Assembly (NCBI GenBank): GCA_943371425.1
Contig: CALRUR010000008.1
Coordinates: forward strand, 1-64,000
Direction: 5' to 3'
Source: CAJBVG01 sp943371425
Lineage (GTDB): Bacteria; Bacteroidota; Bacteroidia; Sphingobacteriales; Sphingobacteriaceae
Length of the DNA: 64,000 nt
Part shown: one piece after another, positions 60,841 to 64,000 of the stretch
How the letters are laid out: every line of letters starts with the position of its first letter
Numbering within the stretch: the first letter of the stretch is position 1
Notes under the pieces: generated by a model
What the model was told of the DNA's origin: nothing
The model's input: only the letters and a program-made list of their open reading frames with translations
Database searches by the model: none
Translations under genes and position numbers: made by a program

Positions 60841-61879
60841 AATCTATTACTTTTTTATCAAACCACTCTTTATCTTTCTCATGCATTTCCGATTCTATAG
60901 GTAAAAAATAAATCGGTAAGGCATCAATTTTATTTTCAAATTTAGGATGCAGCAATCGCATGGCATCTTTTTCGGTAGTAATAATTAATTTATTTTCAAC
61001 CGAAATATTTTGATACTCTGCTTGCCATTTATCTATATCATTTACGGTATAATTATAATGATCTGGATAGTTAAAATGTTTCGTAATTTTTAATTTATTA
61101 AACTCTAAATAATTAACCAACAAAGAAGCGTCGGCAATACCGGTTATTAAAATGATTTGCGTTTTTTTATCGCATGCTGCTAAACTTTTAGGTTCGTACG
61201 AACTATGCAGTGCTTTTAACTCGGCATACCTTAAAAACGAATAAACAATGGGTATATTTCGATGGTTAGGTAAATGTGATTCTACCCTGCGGCGCTCCAT
61301 GGGCGAAAATATTTTCGGCGTTTTGGTAATCACTATTATATCGGCACGGTTTAAGCCCGAAATTGGTTCGCGTAAATTGCCGAAAGGCAACATAAAATCT
61401 TTATTAAACACTTTATTGTAATCGAACAAAAGTATTTGTAAACCTACTTTTACTTTTCTATGTTGATAGGCATCATCAAGTAAAACCACATCCATTTCAT
61501 GCTCTAATTTTTCGAGCGCACGAGTTCTATTTTCATCTACCACCACACTTATCTCGTTAAACTTTTGTTTAAACTGCGTAGGTTCATCGCCAATTTCTTC
61601 TGGTGAAGAGAGTGCGCTGGCTACTATATAGCCGCTAGTTTTACGACCGTAACCTCTACTTAAGGTGCTTAGTTTAAATTCATCTTTTAGCAAACGCACC
61701 AAGTATTCCACCATGGGGCTTTTGCCGGTTCCGCCCACATTTATATTACCAACGCTGATGGTAGAAACATTAAAGGATCTTGCATGAAACAATTGCCAAT
61801 CATATAACTTATTTCTAAGCATAATAATGACCCAGTAGAGGAGAGCGAAAGGAAGGGATAACTTTCGTATGAATTTCAT
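60803..61879 (-). CDS. lpxK: Tetraacyldisaccharide 4'-kinase
   Basis: This 358-residue inner-membrane-associated kinase phosphorylates the lipid A disaccharide precursor at position 4'. A short N-terminal hydrophobic segment (LSLPFALLYWVIIMLRN) precedes the P-loop NINVGGTGKSPMVEYL. Further signatures are LSRGYGRKTSGYIVA, DEPTQFKQKF, VVLLDDAYQHRKV and the C-terminal LIITTEKDAMRL. It indicates a lipid A-containing outer membrane. It is first in the operon with punA and probably the porin. Confidence 0.96.
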   Translation of the reverse strand: MKFIRKLSLPFALLYWVIIMLRNKLYDWQLFHARSFNVSTISVGNINVGGTGKSPMVEYLVRLLKDEFKLSTLSRGYGRKTSGYIVASALSSPEEIGDEPTQFKQKFNEISVVVDENRTRALEKLEHEMDVVLLDDAYQHRKVKVGLQILLFDYNKVFNKDFMLPFGNLREPISGLNRADIIVITKTPKIFSPMERRRVESHLPNHRNIPIVYSFLRYAELKALHSSYEPKSLAACDKKTQIILITGIADASLLVNYLEFNKLKITKHFNYPDHYNYTVNDIDKWQAEYQNISVENKLIITTEKDAMRLLHPKFENKIDALPIYFLPIESEMHEKDKEWFDKKVIDYVRTSKKHNGVH

Positions 61880-61930
61880 AACTCTAATCTACAAAAAAAA
61901 GGCTAATTAGCTAATTTGTGCCTTAATAAG

Positions 61931-61938
61931 TATATTTG
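61931..61938 (+). promoter_or_regulatory. -7 promoter element of pruA
   Basis: TATATTTG is an exact TAnnTTTG element 20 bases before the ATG at 61959. A TTTG at 61915-61918 lies only 12 bases upstream of it, closer than the usual -33 spacing. Confidence 0.6.
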
Positions 61939-61958
61939 CGCTTCAAAAAACAAACACT

Positions 61959-63584
61959 ATGTCAACAGGATTCTTCGTAGTACCTACACCGGTAAATGAA
62001 CCTATTTTAAGTTATGCTCCAGGAAGCAAAGAACGCGAATTATTACAAGCAGCCATTGCAGAAGCAAGAGCAAAATCCATCGATATTCCTATGTATATCG
62101 GGGGTAAAGAGGTTCGCTCGGGTAAAACGGTAAGCATGCATCCGCCGCATGACCACCAGCATTTACTAGGTCACTACCATCAAGGAGAAAAAAAACATAT
62201 TGAAGAAGCTATTGATGCAGCTTTAAATGCTAAACAAGCTTGGGCGAACATGCCTTGGGAGCAACGTGCTGCCATCTTTTTAAAAGCAGCAGAACTAATT
62301 GCTGGCCCGTACAGGTATAAATTAAATGCGGCTACGATGTTGGGTCAATCTAAAAATGCTTTTCAAGCAGAAATAGATTCGGCTTGCGAAATAATCGATT
62401 TTTTAAGATACAACGTAGCCTATATGTCTGAGATTTACGCTCAACAAGTAGGTTCGGCAAAAGGAATATGGAATAGAATCGAGCAACGCCCTTTAGAAGG
62501 ATTTGTGTTTGCCTTAACTCCTTTCAACTTTACAGCCATTGCAGGTAATTTACCAACATCAGCAGCTATGATGGGTAATGTGGTAGTTTGGAAACCATCG
62601 AACACACAAATTTATTCGGCTAATGTATTAATGGAAATTTTCCGCGATGCAGGAGTGCCAGATGGGGTAATTAATTTAGTGTACGTATCTGGACCAGATG
62701 CAGGCGAGGTGATTTTCTCTCACCCAGATTTTGCGGGTATCCATTTTACAGGTTCTACATCAGTATTCCAAGGCATTTGGAAAACCATCGGAAATAATAT
62801 TCATAAATTTAAAACTTACCCACGCATAGTTGGCGAAACAGGTGGTAAAGATTTTATTGTAGTGCATGAATCAGCAGATGTAGAAGTAGCAAGTGTTGCT
62901 ATTGTGAGAGGGGCTTTTGAGTACCAAGGACAAAAATGTTCTGCCGCATCTAGAGTATATGTATCGGCAAAATTATGGCCAGCCATCAAAGAAAGAATGC
63001 AAAAAGACATGGCTACTTTTAAAATGGGTGGTACCGAAGATTTCAGCAATTTTATTAATGCGGTAATCGACGAAAAATCGTTTGATAAATTGGCTTCTTA
63101 TATTGATGCTGCTAAAAAAGATTCGTCGGTAGAAATTATTGCCGGTGGAAATTACGATAAATCTAAAGGTTACTTTATTGAGCCAACGGTTATAGTTGCT
63201 AAAGATCCGAAATACGTAACCATGTGTGAAGAATTATTCGGACCGGTATTAACTGTTTTTGTATTTGATGATGCAAAATTTGAAGAGACCTTGGAACTGG
63301 TAGATTCTACTTCTATATACGCGTTAACAGGAGCTATTATTGCGCAAAACAGATATGCGGTTACACTTGCTACAAAGAAATTAGAAAACGCAGCGGGTAA
63401 TTTTTACATCAACGATAAATGTACTGGTGCTGTTGTTGGCCAACAACCATTTGGTGGTGCAAGAGGATCTGGTACGAATGATAAAGCAGGCTCGATGATT
63501 AATTTATTGCGTTGGGTCTCTCCTCGTACCATTAAAGAAACCTTTGATCCGGCGAAGGATTATAGGTATCCATTTATGGGGTAG
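61959..63584 (+). CDS. pruA: L-glutamate gamma-semialdehyde dehydrogenase
   Basis: This 541-residue NAD-dependent enzyme oxidises glutamate semialdehyde (pyrroline-5-carboxylate) to glutamate, the second step of proline breakdown. Aldehyde-dehydrogenase signatures are intact: LTPFNFTAIAGNLP, IHFTGSTSVF, the general base E293 in GETGGKD and the nucleophile C327 in GQKCSA, followed by EELFGPVLTVFVF and GQQPFGGARGSGTNDKAG. The stand-alone form (no PutA proline dehydrogenase domain) has the usual length. It diverges from lpxK. Confidence 0.96.
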   Translation: MSTGFFVVPTPVNEPILSYAPGSKERELLQAAIAEARAKSIDIPMYIGGKEVRSGKTVSMHPPHDHQHLLGHYHQGEKKHIEEAIDAALNAKQAWANMPWEQRAAIFLKAAELIAGPYRYKLNAATMLGQSKNAFQAEIDSACEIIDFLRYNVAYMSEIYAQQVGSAKGIWNRIEQRPLEGFVFALTPFNFTAIAGNLPTSAAMMGNVVVWKPSNTQIYSANVLMEIFRDAGVPDGVINLVYVSGPDAGEVIFSHPDFAGIHFTGSTSVFQGIWKTIGNNIHKFKTYPRIVGETGGKDFIVVHESADVEVASVAIVRGAFEYQGQKCSAASRVYVSAKLWPAIKERMQKDMATFKMGGTEDFSNFINAVIDEKSFDKLASYIDAAKKDSSVEIIAGGNYDKSKGYFIEPTVIVAKDPKYVTMCEELFGPVLTVFVFDDAKFEETLELVDSTSIYALTGAIIAQNRYAVTLATKKLENAAGNFYINDKCTGAVVGQQPFGGARGSGTNDKAGSMINLLRWVSPRTIKETFDPAKDYRYPFMG

Positions 63585-63590
63585 TAACAA

Positions 63591-63673
63591 AATGTCGAAA
63601 TGTCGAAAAATCGAAATGTCGAATTATCAATTTTTCTACATTTCGACAATTCGACACTTCGATATTTCGATTA
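63591..63673. repeat. TGTCGAAA word hairpin
   Basis: Left words (AATGTCGAAATGTCGAA, then ATCGAAATGTCGAATT) are approximate complements of the right words (CATTTCGACAATTCGAC, then CTTCGATATTTCGATT). It lies between the converging pruA and carbonic anhydrase genes and touches the latter's stop codon, so a bidirectional terminator is likely. Confidence 0.8.
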
Positions 63674-64000
63674 AAACCGATCCATCTGATACACCTTATC
63701 CATCTGGTCGTTATTGCTTACAGATACTTGTTGATCTTTTACATAACCAGAATTAATATCGATTACCCAGCCGTGTACAGATAACTCTTGCCCAGACGAC
63801 CATGCGTTTTGTACGATGGTAGTTTTGCATACGTTTAACACGCCTTCTACCACGTTCAATTCTACCAAACGATCTTCTTTTGCTTTTGGATCTTCTATTG
63901 CATCTATTTCTGATTTGTGCAATCTGTACACATCTTTAATATGGCGTAACCAATTATCAATTACTCCAAATTGTTTGTTGGTAAGTGCAGCAGCAACACC
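63671..64000 (-). CDS. Carbonic anhydrase, beta class, C-terminal part
   Basis: The reading frame enters from the right edge of the window, giving 109 residues. It opens with GVIDNWLRHIKDVYRLHKSE, then RLVELNVVEGVLNVCKTTIVQ and LSVHGWVIDINSGYVKDQ, the helical C-terminal region of Can-type beta carbonic anhydrases. A GTG at 63931 is internal, not the start. The zinc-binding residues lie upstream, outside the window. It converges on pruA. Confidence 0.9.
   Translation of the reverse strand, partial: GVAAALTNKQFGVIDNWLRHIKDVYRLHKSEIDAIEDPKAKEDRLVELNVVEGVLNVCKTTIVQNAWSSGQELSVHGWVIDINSGYVKDQQVSVSNNDQMDKVYQMDRF

Noticed and set aside
63671..63931. Complete 86-residue protein starting at 63931
   Set aside because: The codon there is an internal GTG; the same frame continues to the window edge with clear carbonic anhydrase sequence.

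Overview
The window is an AT-rich chromosomal piece of a Bacteroidota (Bacteroidetes) bacterium. Supporting signs are type IX secretion (T9SS) sorting domains of types A and B, PorV/PorQ and PorP/SprF family proteins, a TonB receptor with a carboxypeptidase-regulatory domain, PKD surface proteins, several lipoproteins, promoters of the Bacteroidota TAnnTTTG type, and mostly weak Shine-Dalgarno signals. Genus cannot be fixed from sequence alone. No rRNA, tRNA, CRISPR array, phage or transposase was seen, and no gene-free stretch exceeds 300 bases.

Layout. (1) 1-24806, almost all minus strand, is an envelope/secretion region: a partial exported protein, a PorV/PorQ protein, a TonB receptor, a GxxExxY (PD-(D/E)XK-like) gene between two copies of a 67-base hairpin repeat, two lipoproteins, a three-gene unit (YadA-like surface protein, trypsin-like protease, small exported protein), a set of secreted proteins with an OB-fold protein and an endonuclease-family protein, a PorP/SprF protein coupled to a 1693-residue PKD protein, and gpsA. 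(2) 24882-31579, plus strand, is a clade II nitrous-oxide reductase cluster: cytochrome c, nosZ, a membrane-NosL fusion, nosD, nosF, nosY, then a group III truncated haemoglobin. (3) 31640-35438, minus strand, is a nitrosative-stress block: fasciclin lipoprotein, His-rich membrane protein, Crp/Fnr regulator, NsrR-like Rrf2 regulator, and an iron-sulfur repair protein (Ric) with a DUF2249 domain. (4) 35574-46041 holds a TolC/adaptor pair, a polysaccharide deacetylase, and a TetR-headed RND efflux operon with a small lipoprotein and a cupin. (5) 46178-51407 is housekeeping: aconitase, RlmH, DUF5606, cyclophilin, and a secreted protein usually misnamed asparagine synthetase B. (6) 51490-58049 is a tandem array of four T9SS-secreted paralogues. 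(7) 58135-64000 carries a putative porin, purine nucleoside phosphorylase, LpxK, PruA and a partial carbonic anhydrase.

How parts work together. The nos genes reduce N2O and the neighbouring block senses and repairs NO damage. The two are linked by sequence: a TATGA-N6-TCATA palindrome lies upstream of both the cytochrome c and fasciclin genes, each time centred 36.5 bases before the last base of the -7 element. This suggests one Crp/Fnr-type regulator, plausibly the one encoded at 33446-34039, controls both.

The most unusual structural features are the repeat-flanked GxxExxY cassette and a family of intergenic hairpins. The hairpin arms are runs of a short word (such as CACAGAG, TGCAAATG, TCGAGTAT, GTCTTTAG, ATAATTC or TGTCGAAA) that differs from site to site.
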